Assembly: GCF_900115565.1 (NCBI RefSeq)
Contig: NZ_FOWW01000002.1
Span: 857,971-921,970 of the forward strand
Direction of reading: 5' to 3'
DNA from: Amycolatopsis arida
GTDB lineage: Bacteria; Actinomycetota; Actinomycetes; Mycobacteriales; Pseudonocardiaceae
Length of the DNA stretch: 64,000 nt
The position numbers and the translations under genes are program-made. Below the pieces are notes generated by a model. That model saw nothing but the letters and a program-made list of their open reading frames with translations, was not told the origin of the DNA and ran no database searches. The first letter of the stretch is position 1; each line of letters begins with the position of its first letter. Positions 1-9,321 of this stretch are shown in pieces.

Positions 1-6
1 CACCAC

Positions 7-705
7 GTCTTCCCCGCGCACGCGGGGGTGGTCCCTGCTGCAAGCCTTTGAATTTGTTCAACGCGGTGTCTTCCCCGCGCACGCGGGGGTGGTCCCCCGG
101 TCATCGCGGACGTGGTGCAGACCCAGTCCGTCTTCCCCGCGCACGCGGGGGTGGTCCTGATCCGCCGCGGCTCCGGCGGCCGGCGGGAAGGTCTTCCCCG
201 CGCACGCGGGGTGGTCCGCCCTAGAAGACTTGGCAGACCCGGACTGGACGGTCTTCCCCGCGCACGCGGGGGTGGTCCCAGCCGGGGCACGTTATGGAGA
301 TGGTGGTACTCGTCTTCCCCGCGCAGGCGGGGGTGGTCCGTGGCTCGGTGACAAGCGGATCGAGTTCTGGTCAGTCTTCCCCGCGCAGGCGGGGGTGGTC
401 CGATCATGAGCGGGTGGGCGTGTCGCTGGACACGGTCTTTCCCGCGCAGGCGGGGGTGGTCCCCGCCCTGCCTATCCGGGACTGTTCTCCCCAACGTCTT
501 CCCCGCGCACGCGGGGGTGGTCCCGGATGCGCCGACCAGTCCCTATTCCAGTCGACGTCTTCCCCGCGCACGCGGGGATGGTCCTTGCGCGCGCTGGCTC
601 GCGTTCAGCCCGAGGTAGTCTTCCCCGCGCACGCGGGGTGGTCTCGGGGAGTTGATCGGCAACTCTCGTTCGGAGTCCTCTTCCCCGCACGCGTGGGGGT
701 GGCCC
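7..705 (+). CRISPR. Orphan CRISPR array 1, type I-E-like repeats (12 repeat units)
   Basis: Twelve repeats of about 28 nt begin at 7, 68, 130, 191, 251, 312, 374, 435, 496, 557, 618 and about 678, so the spacers are 32-34 nt. The repeat starts GTCTTCCCCGCGCACG and ends GGGGGTGGTCC, which is the I-E orientation read on the plus strand. The leader should therefore lie left of the window, and more repeats may too. Repeats at 312, 374 and 435 carry CAG instead of CAC, those at 191 and 618 lack one G, and the last one is clearly degenerate, as expected at a trailer end. No cas gene adjoins it. The repeat differs from that of arrays 2 and 3 (which start GTGCTCCCCGCACG). Confidence 0.93.
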
Positions 706-838
706 CATCACCGAGTACCGGCGGTTGCGCGCTCGGATCGTCGCCGCCCTCGGCAACCTTGGCCGACCCCGTCAGCGGAACCGCTCGGCTAAAGCAAGTC
801 CCCGACGACCCCGCCCGCTGAGTCCCACGCCGCCTCAC

Positions 839-861
839 GCCATGAAGGCCACCTTCATGGC
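839..861. terminator. Hairpin terminator after the PucR-type gene
   Basis: A perfect 10-bp inverted repeat, GCCATGAAGG and CCTTCATGGC, is separated by CCA. It lies 5 nt past the stop of the minus-strand regulator gene and separates it from CRISPR array 1. There is no clear U-tract. Related hairpins occur at 2282 and 63588. Confidence 0.6.
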
Positions 862-865
862 GTCG

Positions 866-2134
866 TCAGCCGGCCGAGGCCAGGAGGCGTTGGGCGCGCA
901 GCGCGACCATCATCGCGAAGCGTTCCTCCGGGCAGGAGAGCCGGTCGCCGAACAGGCGTTCCAGCTGGTGCATGCGGTTGCGGATCGTCTGGGGGTGGAC
1001 GTGCAGCTTGGCCGCCACCTCGGGCGCGCCGCCACGCGAATCGAGCCACGCGAGCAGCGTCTCGCTCAACCGCGCGCGCTGCTTCTCCGTCAGCGGGGCC
1101 AGCGGCGCCAGGCAGCGCTCGGCCATCGCGTCGGCCAGGAACTCGTCGGCCAGCAGCCACAGCGAGCTCAGCTCCTCGGCGAACCACACCACCGGCCCCT
1201 CGCCGAACAACCCGCGCCGCGCCAGCTCCAGCGACCGCCGCGCCCACTTCAGCGACAGCGGCGCGTCCCCGAGCCGCACCCGCGGCCCCACCGCGGCCCG
1301 CCATCCCGCGGGCGCGGCCGCGAACTCCGCCAGGTGCCGCCGCGGATCGGAGGTGACCAGGCAGGGCTCGGCCCCGCTCAGGTCCACCAGCACGTCGTCG
1401 TCGCCGGTGGGCAGCGCGATCGGCACCGCGCCACCGCCCGGCTTGTCGAACACCACCACCGACAGCGACTCCGGTACCGACCAGTTCCCGGCCGCGGCCA
1501 GCCCGGACAGCGCGTGCGGCGAGGTCTCCGCGCCGGAGAGCACCACCTGCAGCAGCTTGCGCCGGCGCCGCTCGCGCGCCCCGACCCTGCTGCTGGCCTG
1601 CGCCGCCTGGTAACCCTCCGACGACAGCTCCGACATCTCGTCCACGTACGCGAACAGCGACTCCGCGCACACGAACAGCACGTCCGGCGGCACCTTCCCG
1701 GCCCGCCCGAGCTCCGCGATGTAGCGCCACGCCACCCTGCCACCGATCCGGTACGCCGCGTGCAGGCAGTCGAGGTCGCGACCCTCCTGGAACTCGACGT
1801 ACCCGAGGTAGCGGAAGAAGTCGCTGCGATCCTTGGCCCGGTCGTCGCCGATGCACTCCAACCCGTGCAGGATCGCGTTCCGGATCCCCTTGGTGATGAG
1901 CGCGCCGAACGCTCCTTCCAGCGGACGCGCGTACTCCGGCACGCACCGCTGCACCTCCGCCAGGATGTGCCTGGCCAGGATCTCGGCGTGCGGGCGGAAC
2001 CTGGCGCGCAGCTCGCGGGGCAACGAGGCCCACAGCATCGCCGCCCGCTGCGCGCCCGGCGGCCGTGCCGCCGGCCTTCCTCGTTGCACCGGAGCAACCG
2101 CGCCGGCCGTCCGCTCATCCAGTTTCGCCACCAC
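866..2134 (-). CDS. PucR/CdaR-family transcriptional regulator
   Basis: A 422-aa protein with a C-terminal PucR-type helix-turn-helix at about residues 360-405 (EVAAKLHVHPQTIRNRMHQL), the arrangement of PucR/CdaR regulators in which a long N-terminal sensing region precedes the DNA-binding domain. The N-terminal 200 residues look like the helical GGDEF-less sensor part of this family; no ligand can be named. The start is a GTG; a second GTG follows immediately. It is transcribed in the same direction as the mce operon upstream, but a hairpin at 2282-2298 and about 190 bp separate them, so it is probably its own unit. It could regulate the mce operon, which is only inference from position. Confidence 0.82.
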   Translation of the reverse strand: MVAKLDERTAGAVAPVQRGRPAARPPGAQRAAMLWASLPRELRARFRPHAEILARHILAEVQRCVPEYARPLEGAFGALITKGIRNAILHGLECIGDDRAKDRSDFFRYLGYVEFQEGRDLDCLHAAYRIGGRVAWRYIAELGRAGKVPPDVLFVCAESLFAYVDEMSELSSEGYQAAQASSRVGARERRRRKLLQVVLSGAETSPHALSGLAAAGNWSVPESLSVVVFDKPGGGAVPIALPTGDDDVLVDLSGAEPCLVTSDPRRHLAEFAAAPAGWRAAVGPRVRLGDAPLSLKWARRSLELARRGLFGEGPVVWFAEELSSLWLLADEFLADAMAERCLAPLAPLTEKQRARLSETLLAWLDSRGGAPEVAAKLHVHPQTIRNRMHQLERLFGDRLSCPEERFAMMVALRAQRLLASAG

Positions 2135-2281
2135 AGCAGCCCCCGTATCGGCAGGTGATTCTTGTGAACAAGCGGGTAACCTACTGCCGAGTAAAATATG
2201 ACCGCCGCGGGTGAAAGGTCAACGACCAGTGAGCGCAATCCGCCGCGCCACCCTTTCGAGTGACAACTTTCGTGGCACCCG

Positions 2282-2298
2282 GTGAAGGTCACCTTCAC
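2282..2298. terminator. Hairpin at the end of the mce operon
   Basis: A perfect 8-bp inverted repeat GTGAAGGT-C-ACCTTCAC lies about 30 nt past the stop of the last secreted-protein gene of the mce operon. It belongs to the same sequence family as the hairpins at 839 and 63588. Confidence 0.5.
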
Positions 2299-2328
2299 GA
2301 CGTGATCGCCGCGAAGGTGACCGTCACC

Positions 2329-2940
2329 TCATCGCTGCAGCTCGAGGTCGATCTCGAGGGTGTTGCCGGGGCCGGGCACCAGCGTGTTGATCAGCGGTGT
2401 GGCGAGCCCGCAGTCGGCGAATTCGGGAATCTCGTACGTTCCGCTCATCTTCCCGCCGCGCAGCGGGTTGAAGTCGGGGCCGGACTCCAGCGCGATCCGC
2501 ACCGGCGTCCCGGTCGCGCAGTTCTCCCCGACCGGCGGGAACGGCAGACCGAGGGTGCGTACGTTCGACAACCGCACGTTCAGCGGCGTCTCGACGTTCA
2601 CCTTGCCGCTGACGATCTTTCCGGTGGCCGGGCCCGCGGGCACGAACTCGACGTCGCTGGTGACCTCGACGAACCCGAGCACCTTGAACGTCGTCGTGGT
2701 CTTCGGCAGGTCGAGCTGCCCGGTGAGATCGCCGGTCGCGACGTCGACGGCCGCGGTGAACGTGCCGGGACCCAGCTCGACGTCCGAGTCGGTCTTGGCG
2801 ATGTGCGTGGTGCCCGCCACCGTGTAGGTCAGCTCCAGCGGCGGCGCGGCCGCGCTCGCCGGGCCGGCCGCGGCGACCAGCGCGGCGGCCAACCCGGCCA
2901 CGGCGCTCGCCACGAAGCCGACGCGTCTCCTTCGTGTCAT
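2329..2940 (-). CDS. Secreted protein at the end of the mce operon (domain B only)
   Basis: A 203-aa protein with an N-terminal signal peptide (RRRR followed by a hydrophobic stretch ending in ASAAA). The ATG at 2940 is preceded by GGAGGA. It lies 68 bp after mceF on the same strand. Its mature part aligns by eye with the C-terminal half of the secreted protein at 10961-12217: shared landmarks are IPEF.DCG near the C-terminus, L.PGP.N and a V.V...L.VRL..V core. Two cysteines (in GENCATG and FADCG) match cysteines of that homologue. It is probably an exported beta-rich protein that works with the Mce transporter. I cannot assign a biochemical function. Confidence 0.8.
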   Translation of the reverse strand: MTRRRRVGFVASAVAGLAAALVAAAGPASAAAPPLELTYTVAGTTHIAKTDSDVELGPGTFTAAVDVATGDLTGQLDLPKTTTTFKVLGFVEVTSDVEFVPAGPATGKIVSGKVNVETPLNVRLSNVRTLGLPFPPVGENCATGTPVRIALESGPDFNPLRGGKMSGTYEIPEFADCGLATPLINTLVPGPGNTLEIDLELQR

Positions 2941-3008
2941 TGCTCCTCCAAACACTGTGCGAATCCGAACGCTGTGCGGGGGACGAACCGGCCGGAGCAC
3001 ACCTCCCC

Positions 3009-4115
3009 TCACCGCGGGCCGGGCGCGTTCTGCGAGCCGCGGACCCCGGTGGCGCTGCCTGGCGGCAGCGTGCAGCGGGCCGCGGTGTTCAGCGGCGGCG
3101 GGACCGAGACGTCCAGCCCGCGCCGGTAGGTCGTGTCGTAGCCCTCCGTGCAGGGCAGCGGATCGAAGAAGGTGAGCGACAGGCCCAGGTGCGCGACGTC
3201 GTCCCGGACGATGGACGACCCGGCCTGCACCACCTCGGGCCCGGTCACCAGCAACTGCTCCAACCCGTCGCGCCGCACCGCGAACACGTCGGAGACGGTC
3301 AGCAGGTTCGCCATCAGCACGCCGAGCGCGGGGCCGCTCTCCGCGACCATCGCCCGCACCTGCTCGGCCGCGGCCGGCACCGCGGGCAGCAGCGCGCGCA
3401 GGTCGCCGTCGGACCGGCGCAGCTGGTCGGCCAGCAGCTTCGCGTGCTCGCCGAACGACGTGATGGCCGCCGACTGCCGGCGCTGCGTGTCCAGCACGGT
3501 CCCGGCGTCGGTCACCAGCGCCGTGCTCTGCGGCAGGTGGTCGATGGCGGCGGCGGTGAAGCTGCCGGTGGCGTCGAGCAGCACGCCGAGGTTCTCGCCG
3601 GCCCCGACGCTGGCGTCGTACAGCTCGTCGACCACCGTGGTCAACGCCCGCTCCGGCACCGAGGCCACCAGAGAGTCCAAGCTGGACAGCACGGTGTCCA
3701 CCCGCGGCGGCGTGTCCGTGCGAGCGCGCGGGATCACCGACCCCTCGGCGAGCACCGGGCCGCCGTCCGTTCGGGGCCTGAGGTCGACGTACTGCTCGCC
3801 GACCGCGGAGCGGTTGGCCACCGCCGCGTCGACGTCGGCGGGGATCGGCGGTGCCTCGGCGTCGATGCTCAGGTCCACCTCGACGCCGTCCGGGATCAGC
3901 CGGAGCGGCCCGACCCTGCCGACGGCGACGCCGCGGTAGGTCACCTCGGCGCCGGTGAAGATGCCCCCGGACTCGGTGAACTGGGCCCGCACGACGTAGC
4001 CACCACCGCCGACGACGCGGTGCAGGCCCACGTACTCGGCCGCGACGTAGCTCACCCCGGTCAACGCGACGAGCACGAAGATCCCGATCTGGATGCGGAT
4101 GCGCCTGGTCAGCAC
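3009..4115 (-). CDS. mceF: MCE-family protein MceF
   Basis: A 368-aa Mce protein: one N-terminal membrane anchor (residues about 8-27), an MlaD/MCE domain (about 35-115, with FTGAEVTYRGVAVGRV) and a long helical region that in this family forms the tube crossing the periplasm. The start is the GTG at 4115, whose first base is the last base of the mceE-side stop overlap (TAG at 4117-4115), so translation is coupled. It is the sixth mce gene of the operon. The family is known for lipid or sterol transport in mycobacteria; the substrate here is unknown. The C-terminus has two cysteines (LPCTEG, ARCTLP), as in many terminal Mce proteins. Confidence 0.93.
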   Translation of the reverse strand: MLTRRIRIQIGIFVLVALTGVSYVAAEYVGLHRVVGGGGYVVRAQFTESGGIFTGAEVTYRGVAVGRVGPLRLIPDGVEVDLSIDAEAPPIPADVDAAVANRSAVGEQYVDLRPRTDGGPVLAEGSVIPRARTDTPPRVDTVLSSLDSLVASVPERALTTVVDELYDASVGAGENLGVLLDATGSFTAAAIDHLPQSTALVTDAGTVLDTQRRQSAAITSFGEHAKLLADQLRRSDGDLRALLPAVPAAAEQVRAMVAESGPALGVLMANLLTVSDVFAVRRDGLEQLLVTGPEVVQAGSSIVRDDVAHLGLSLTFFDPLPCTEGYDTTYRRGLDVSVPPPLNTAARCTLPPGSATGVRGSQNAPGPR

Positions 4116-5095
4116 TAGCGGCCCCCTTCCCGTGCCGTCCGCGAGTGCAGCTCCACGAACGTGTTGAGGTAGTCGCCCTTGATCGCGTCCAGCGCGGAGT
4201 CGGGGAAGGGGTAGGTGAGCAGCAGCTCCATGGCCTGTGGCAGGTGGTCGCCCGCCTCGGCCAGCCGACGCAGCACCGGCTCCAGCGCCCGCAGGTCGGC
4301 GATCAGGTCGTCCTTGCTGCGGTTGACCGTGTCGACCGCGACCCGGGACAGCTCGTCCAGCGAGCGGAGCATCGCCACCAGCTGCTCCCGCTGGTCGGCG
4401 AGCACCTGGATGCCGGGGCCGAGGTCGTCGAGCACGGTCGCGATCTGCTGGTCGCGCTCGGCCAGGGTGCGGGACAGCCGGTGCACCCCGTCCAGCGCGC
4501 GGGTGATCTCGCCGCGGTGTTGGTCGAGCCCGGCGGCGAAGGTGTTCAGGTTGGTCAGCAGCGACCGGGCCGCGGACTCGTTGCCGTCGAGCGCGGTGTT
4601 GAGCTCGCGGGTGATCGTCCGCAGCTGCCCGATGCCGCCGCCGGTGAGCAACATCGCCAGCGCGCCGAACACCTCCTCGATCTCCGGGTTCCGGTTGGTC
4701 CGCTGCACGGGGATCACCGCGCCGTCGGCCAACCGCCCGTGCGGCGTTCCCGGTGGCGCGGCGAGCTCGACGAACTTCTCCCCCAGCACGCTCGACTGGC
4801 GCAGCCGGGCCACCGCGTTCGCCGGCAGCTCGACGTCGCCGTTGACGGCCAGGGTGACCCGCGCGGTGTGGCCGTCGGGGGCGAGCTCGATCCGCTCCAC
4901 CTGGCCCACGGCCACGTCGTTGACCTTCACGCCGGACTGCGGCACGAGGTCGAGCACGTCGACGAAGTCGGCCCGCACCTGGTACGGCCGGGGACCGAGG
5001 TCGGCGCCGCCGGGCAGCGGCACGTCGTAGATCCCAGCCGGCCCGCAGCTCGCGGTGAGCAGGGCGACCAGTACCAGCAACAGGATCCTGCGCAT
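4115..5095 (-). CDS. mceE: MCE-family lipoprotein MceE (LprN-like)
   Basis: A 326-aa lipoprotein. The signal peptide ends in a lipobox, LLTASC, with the modified cysteine at about residue 17. The MCE domain follows (YQVRADFVDVLDLVPQSGVKVND) and then a helical coiled region. In mce operons the fifth gene is typically this lipoprotein (LprK/LprN type), which matches its place here. The ATG at 5095 shares its A with the TGA stop of mceD (TGATG). Mce proteins assemble as a heterohexamer, with one copy of each of A to F; that is known for the family, not seen here. Confidence 0.93.
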   Translation of the reverse strand: MRRILLLVLVALLTASCGPAGIYDVPLPGGADLGPRPYQVRADFVDVLDLVPQSGVKVNDVAVGQVERIELAPDGHTARVTLAVNGDVELPANAVARLRQSSVLGEKFVELAAPPGTPHGRLADGAVIPVQRTNRNPEIEEVFGALAMLLTGGGIGQLRTITRELNTALDGNESAARSLLTNLNTFAAGLDQHRGEITRALDGVHRLSRTLAERDQQIATVLDDLGPGIQVLADQREQLVAMLRSLDELSRVAVDTVNRSKDDLIADLRALEPVLRRLAEAGDHLPQAMELLLTYPFPDSALDAIKGDYLNTFVELHSRTAREGGR

Positions 5096-6132
5096 CAGCC
5101 CGCACCGTCCAGAGTGGGTAGTGGCAGGGGTGGGCCCTGCTCGGCCATGCTGAACTCGTTGAGGTTGCCGCGGCCGACCAGCTGCTTCGACTCGCCGTCG
5201 TAGGCGGCGAGCAGGTTGTCCAGCGCCAGCGGCGCGACGTCGAGCGCCTCGGCGAGCGAGTCACGCTGGGCCTCGAGCAACCCGGAGATCTGCGCCAGCT
5301 TGTCCAGGTTGGACTGGACGCGGCCACGATTGTCCCGGACGAAGCTCTGCACGGTGCCCATGGCCTCGGTGAGCTCGCGCAACGCGCCGGCGAAGTTCTC
5401 CCGCTCACCGGACAGGAACTCCGCGATGCTCGCCAGCTGCTTCGTGACCTCCTCGACCCTGCCGTCGTTGCCGGCCAGCATGGCGGTGAACTCCTGCAGG
5501 TTGTCCACCGTGCCGAACAGGTCCTCCTGCGAGCCGCTCAGCGTGCGGGTCGCCTCGGCCAGCCGGGCAAGGGTGTCCGACATCGGCTTGCCGTTGCCGG
5601 AGAGCACCTGCGCGCCCTGCTCCAGCATCTCGCTCAGCGCGCCGTCGGCGTTGGCGCCGTCCGGGCCGAGCACCGTGGTGATCTCGCGCAGGCTCTCGTA
5701 GAGCTCGTCCAGCTCCACCGGGGTCGCCGTGCGCTCCAGCGGGATCACCGCGCCGTCGGCCAGCCGCTCGCCACCGGAGTAGCGCGGGGTGAGCTGGACG
5801 TACCGGTCGGCGACCACGCTCGGGGTGACCACCACGGCGCTGGCGTCGGCCGGTACCGGCACGTCCGAGTCGAGCCGCATCGTCACGACGACCCTGGTGC
5901 CCTCCGGCCGCACCTCGTCGATCGTGCCGACGGCGACGCCGAGCACCCGCACGTCCGAGCCGGGGTAGACGCCGACGGCCGAGTCGAAGTACGCGGTGAC
6001 CCGGTGCCGTTCGGTGCCGCCCAGCAGCACGTAGCCGGCGGCGGCGAGCAGTACCACGACGCATCCCAGCGCCAGCCAGCGGGCAACGGTCGCCCACCTG
6101 CTGGACCACCTGCCCCTGATCGCGGACGTCAT
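5095..6132 (-). CDS. mceD: MCE-family protein MceD
   Basis: A 345-aa Mce protein with an N-terminal membrane segment (WLALGCVVVLLAAAGYVLLG), an MCE domain (AYFDSAVGVYPGSDVRVLGV) and a long helical C-terminal part. The ATG at 6132 overlaps the mceC stop as ATGA. The reading frame is open further upstream, but the overlap and the membrane anchor right after this ATG fix the start. Fourth mce gene of the operon. Confidence 0.93.
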   Translation of the reverse strand: MTSAIRGRWSSRWATVARWLALGCVVVLLAAAGYVLLGGTERHRVTAYFDSAVGVYPGSDVRVLGVAVGTIDEVRPEGTRVVVTMRLDSDVPVPADASAVVVTPSVVADRYVQLTPRYSGGERLADGAVIPLERTATPVELDELYESLREITTVLGPDGANADGALSEMLEQGAQVLSGNGKPMSDTLARLAEATRTLSGSQEDLFGTVDNLQEFTAMLAGNDGRVEEVTKQLASIAEFLSGERENFAGALRELTEAMGTVQSFVRDNRGRVQSNLDKLAQISGLLEAQRDSLAEALDVAPLALDNLLAAYDGESKQLVGRGNLNEFSMAEQGPPLPLPTLDGAG

Positions 6133-7127
6133 CGGGTACCTCCGGTGCGCGGGGGCAGGCAGTCGCCCTCTCCGGCCGGTGAGGGCACCAGGCCGCACAG
6201 GTAGGAGTCGATCCACCGGCCGTTGCCGACGGTGTTGCCGAGCAGCCGGTAGTACGGGCCGACCCGCTCCAGCCCGGCGGTGAGCTCGTCCTGGTTGCGC
6301 TGCAACACCTCGGTGACCCGCTCCAGCTTGTCCAGCGCCGGGCCGAGCTGGGTGTTGTTCTCCGCGACCAGGTCGCGCAGCTCGGTGGCCAGCGACCGGG
6401 TGCCCACCAGCAACTGCCGGATCGACTCCCTCCGCCTGTCCAGTTCGGACAGCAGGGTGCCGCCGTCGCGGAGCAGGTCCTCGAACTGGCCGGTCCGCCG
6501 GGCCAGCGTCCCGGAGACCTCGCGGGTGTTGGCCAGCAGCGTGGCGAGCTCGTCGTCGCGCGAGGCCAGCGTCGTGGACAGCGCGGACAACCCGTCCAAC
6601 GCGGTGCGCACGTCCTCGGGCGTGGAGGCCGAGAAGGTCTCGGCCATGGTGCGCAGGCTCTCGGCGAGCTGGTGGCTGTCGATCCGCCGCGCGGTCACCG
6701 CGAGGTCGCCGAACACCTGCTGGACGTCGTAGGGCGAGGTGGTGCGCTCCACGGGGATCGGCGTGCCCGGCCGCAGCGGCGCGTCACCCATCGGGTCGAG
6801 CACGAGGTTCTTCTGCCCCAGCAACGTCTTGATCCGGATCGCGGCGGTGGTGCGGTCGCCGACCCAGGTGTCCTTGACCCGGAACCGCACGTCGACGTGG
6901 TCGTCGCCCAGCTCCACCGCGAGCACCTTGCCGACCTTGACGCCGGCCACCCGCACCTCGTCGTCCGGCTTGATCCCGCCGGCCTCGCCGAACTGCGCGG
7001 TGTAGGTGGTCCCCCCGCCGATCACCGGCAGCTCGTCGGAGTAGAACGTGGCCAGCCCGGCCAGTGCCAGCACCACCGCGCCGACCAGGCCGACGGTGAT
7101 CGGGTTGCGCTCGCGGAACAGCTTCAT
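6129..7127 (-). CDS. mceC: MCE-family protein MceC
   Basis: A 332-aa Mce protein: basic N-terminus MKLFRERNP, a membrane anchor (ITVGLVGAVVLALAGLATFY), an MCE domain with FGEAGGIKPDDEVRVAGVKV, then a helical region and a C-terminus containing SYLCGLVP. The ATG at 7127 forms an ATGA overlap with mceB. The SYLCG/FYLCS motif near the C-terminus is also present in mceB here and is a common feature of MceB/MceC-type proteins. Third mce gene of the operon. Confidence 0.93.
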   Translation of the reverse strand: MKLFRERNPITVGLVGAVVLALAGLATFYSDELPVIGGGTTYTAQFGEAGGIKPDDEVRVAGVKVGKVLAVELGDDHVDVRFRVKDTWVGDRTTAAIRIKTLLGQKNLVLDPMGDAPLRPGTPIPVERTTSPYDVQQVFGDLAVTARRIDSHQLAESLRTMAETFSASTPEDVRTALDGLSALSTTLASRDDELATLLANTREVSGTLARRTGQFEDLLRDGGTLLSELDRRRESIRQLLVGTRSLATELRDLVAENNTQLGPALDKLERVTEVLQRNQDELTAGLERVGPYYRLLGNTVGNGRWIDSYLCGLVPSPAGEGDCLPPRTGGTR

Positions 7128-8137
7128 CGTTGGCACCTCGCCTGGGTCACCGGGATGCCCACCGGCGGGCCGCCCGGCGCGGGCGGCGCGTCCGACGTGG
7201 CCGAGCACAGGTAGAAGTTCATCCAGGAGCCGTAGGACACCAGTCGGCCGATCCGGTCGAACTTCACCGGCAGGTTGTCCAGGAACCGTTCGAACGTGGC
7301 GGTGTTGTCGACGAGGTTGCCGGACAGGTCGTCGAGCGCGGCGATCCCGTCCCGGATCGGCTGCCGCCCCTCGGCCAGCAGGCCCGCCGTGCTGGTGGTC
7401 AGCTCGGCGAGCCCGTCGACGGCCGCGCCGATCGGGCCGGCGTCGGCGGCGAGCCCCGCCACCAGCTGGTGCACGGTGGTGACCAGCTCGCCGAACTGGT
7501 CGCCCTTGGCGTTCACCGTGTCGAGCACCCGGTTGAGGTTGCCGATCACCTCACCGATCACCTGGTCGCGATTGGCGAGCGTCGCGGTGAGGGAGGCGGT
7601 GTGCCGCAGCAGCTCCTCCACCGTGCCGCCCTCGCCCTGCAGGACCTGGACGATCTCGAACGAGAGCTGGTTGACCTGGTCCGGGTCCAATGCCTGGAAC
7701 AGCGGGCGGAACCCGTCGAACATCGCCGTGAGGTCCAGTGCCGGCCGGGTGCGCTCCAACGGGATCACCGCGCCGCGCGCGAGCGGCTCGCCGCCGGTGC
7801 CGGGATCCACCGCGAGGTACCGCTGCCCGATCATGTTGCGGTACCGCACGGTGACGGTCGACGCGTCGGTCAGCGCCCGGTCGGCGGCGACGGTGAACCG
7901 CACCTCGGCGAGCCGGCGGTCCACCACCCGCACCTCGTGCACCTGCCCGATCCGCACCCCGGCCATCCGCACGTCGTCACCGGGGTTCACCGAGGTGACG
8001 TCGGTGAACCGGGCGGTGTAGCCGACGTCGTCGCCGGTTCCGGTGTTGGCGATGGCGAGGCCGAGCAACACCGTCGCCAGCGCGGTCGTCACCAGGAACA
8101 CGCCGCCCTTCACCAGCGGCCCGGCCAGGCTCCTCAT
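7124..8137 (-). CDS. mceB: MCE-family protein MceB
   Basis: A 337-aa Mce protein with an N-terminal membrane anchor (GGVFLVTTALATVLLGLAIA), an MCE domain (FTDVTSVNPGDDVRMAGVRI) and a C-terminal helical part ending near WMNFYLCSA. The ATG at 8137 overlaps the mceA stop (ATGA). The frame is open some 50 codons further up, but that stretch has the composition of a shadow of mceA. Second mce gene of the operon. Confidence 0.93.
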   Translation of the reverse strand: MRSLAGPLVKGGVFLVTTALATVLLGLAIANTGTGDDVGYTARFTDVTSVNPGDDVRMAGVRIGQVHEVRVVDRRLAEVRFTVAADRALTDASTVTVRYRNMIGQRYLAVDPGTGGEPLARGAVIPLERTRPALDLTAMFDGFRPLFQALDPDQVNQLSFEIVQVLQGEGGTVEELLRHTASLTATLANRDQVIGEVIGNLNRVLDTVNAKGDQFGELVTTVHQLVAGLAADAGPIGAAVDGLAELTTSTAGLLAEGRQPIRDGIAALDDLSGNLVDNTATFERFLDNLPVKFDRIGRLVSYGSWMNFYLCSATSDAPPAPGGPPVGIPVTQARCQR

Positions 8138-9321
8138 CGCAGCGTCACCTCCGTTCCGCGCAGCAGCGGGCCGAGCAGCAGACCGCCCCACGGCGCGACC
8201 TCGGCCGGCGTGGTGCCCGAGGCGAGCGCGGTCAGCTCGGTGATCAGCCGTTCCTGCCCGGCCGAGCCGGGCACCGGGTAGCACCTCGGGCCGCCGCCCG
8301 CGTGGTAGGGCTTCGGGTCGTCCCTTCCCGGTACGTACTTGTCGCGTTTGGGCTCGATGCTGATCGACACGTGCAGCCCCGGCTCGCCGGTGCCCTTGCC
8401 GAACGCGCGGTCCATCCGCGGCCGGAACTCGTCCACCGCCCGGAACAGGCAGGGGAACTCGGGCGCGTACTCGGCCAGCAGCTCCAGCGTGGTCCGGCTC
8501 GCCGCCGACAGCGCGACGAAGTTCTCCCGGTTGCCGTGCAGGAAGTCGCTCAGCTGCGCCGACGCGGCGTTGACGCTTCCGATCAGCGCGGTGAGGTCGC
8601 CGGACCGCTCGGCGAGGGTGGTGCTGGGGACCGTGAGATCGGCCAGCGCGCGCAGGATGTCCGGCGCGGCGGTCGTGTAGGTGCCCGCGACGTCGGCCAG
8701 CAGGCTGATGTCGGCACGCACCTGCGGCAGCTGCGGGTTCACCTCGGCCAGCAGGGTGTCCAGCCGGACGACGGTGTCGCCGATCTGCTCGCCGCGCCCG
8801 TCCAGCGCCTGGGCCAGCGCGCCGAGGGTGGCGGCGAGCTTCTCCGGCTGCACCGCCTGCAGCAACGGCAGCAGGTCGTCGAGCACCCGTTCCAGCTCGA
8901 TGGACGTGCTGCTGCGGTCCTGGCCGATCACGTCGCCGGCGGCCAGCGGGCGGGGCGCGGGGTGCTCGGGCAGCACCAGGTCGATGTAGCGCTGACCGAA
9001 CAGGGACTTGGGCAGCAGCCGCGCGGAGACGTTGGCCGGCAACAGGTGCACGTGCGCCGGGTCGAGGGCGAGCTCGATCTCCGCACCGGATCCGGTGGAG
9101 CGCACCGCCCGCACCTCACCGACCCGCAGGCCGCGCACCTTGACGTCGGCGTTGGCCTCGAGCTGGTTGCCGGCGTGCGAGGCCTGCAGGGTCACCGGCA
9201 CGACGGTGGTGAACTTCTTCTCGTACACCGCGATCGCCAGCCAGCACAGCAGCACGATGATCAGTCCGAACGCGACTCCGGCGAGCTGGTGGCCGAGCCG
9301 CCTTCCACGGGCCCCGGTCAT
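8134..9321 (-). CDS. mceA: MCE-family protein MceA
   Basis: A 395-aa Mce protein with an N-terminal membrane segment (LAGVAFGLIIVLLCWLAIAVY), an MCE domain (ANADVKVRGLRVGEVRAV, FGQRYIDLVLPE) and a long helical region. It directly follows the two YrbE permeases, the invariant position of mceA. The ATG at 9321 and the yrbEB stop overlap as ATGA, which fixes the start despite a much longer open frame upstream. Confidence 0.93.
   Translation of the reverse strand: MTGARGRRLGHQLAGVAFGLIIVLLCWLAIAVYEKKFTTVVPVTLQASHAGNQLEANADVKVRGLRVGEVRAVRSTGSGAEIELALDPAHVHLLPANVSARLLPKSLFGQRYIDLVLPEHPAPRPLAAGDVIGQDRSSTSIELERVLDDLLPLLQAVQPEKLAATLGALAQALDGRGEQIGDTVVRLDTLLAEVNPQLPQVRADISLLADVAGTYTTAAPDILRALADLTVPSTTLAERSGDLTALIGSVNAASAQLSDFLHGNRENFVALSAASRTTLELLAEYAPEFPCLFRAVDEFRPRMDRAFGKGTGEPGLHVSISIEPKRDKYVPGRDDPKPYHAGGGPRCYPVPGSAGQERLITELTALASGTTPAEVAPWGGLLLGPLLRGTEVTLR

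Noticed and set aside
2934-4118. Long plus-strand open frame opposite mceF
   Set aside because: Arg/His/Val-rich composition, no domain; it is the high-GC shadow of the Mce gene. Similar plus-strand frames at 4145-5203, 7130-8281, 8302-9462 and 9474-10778 were rejected for the same reason.
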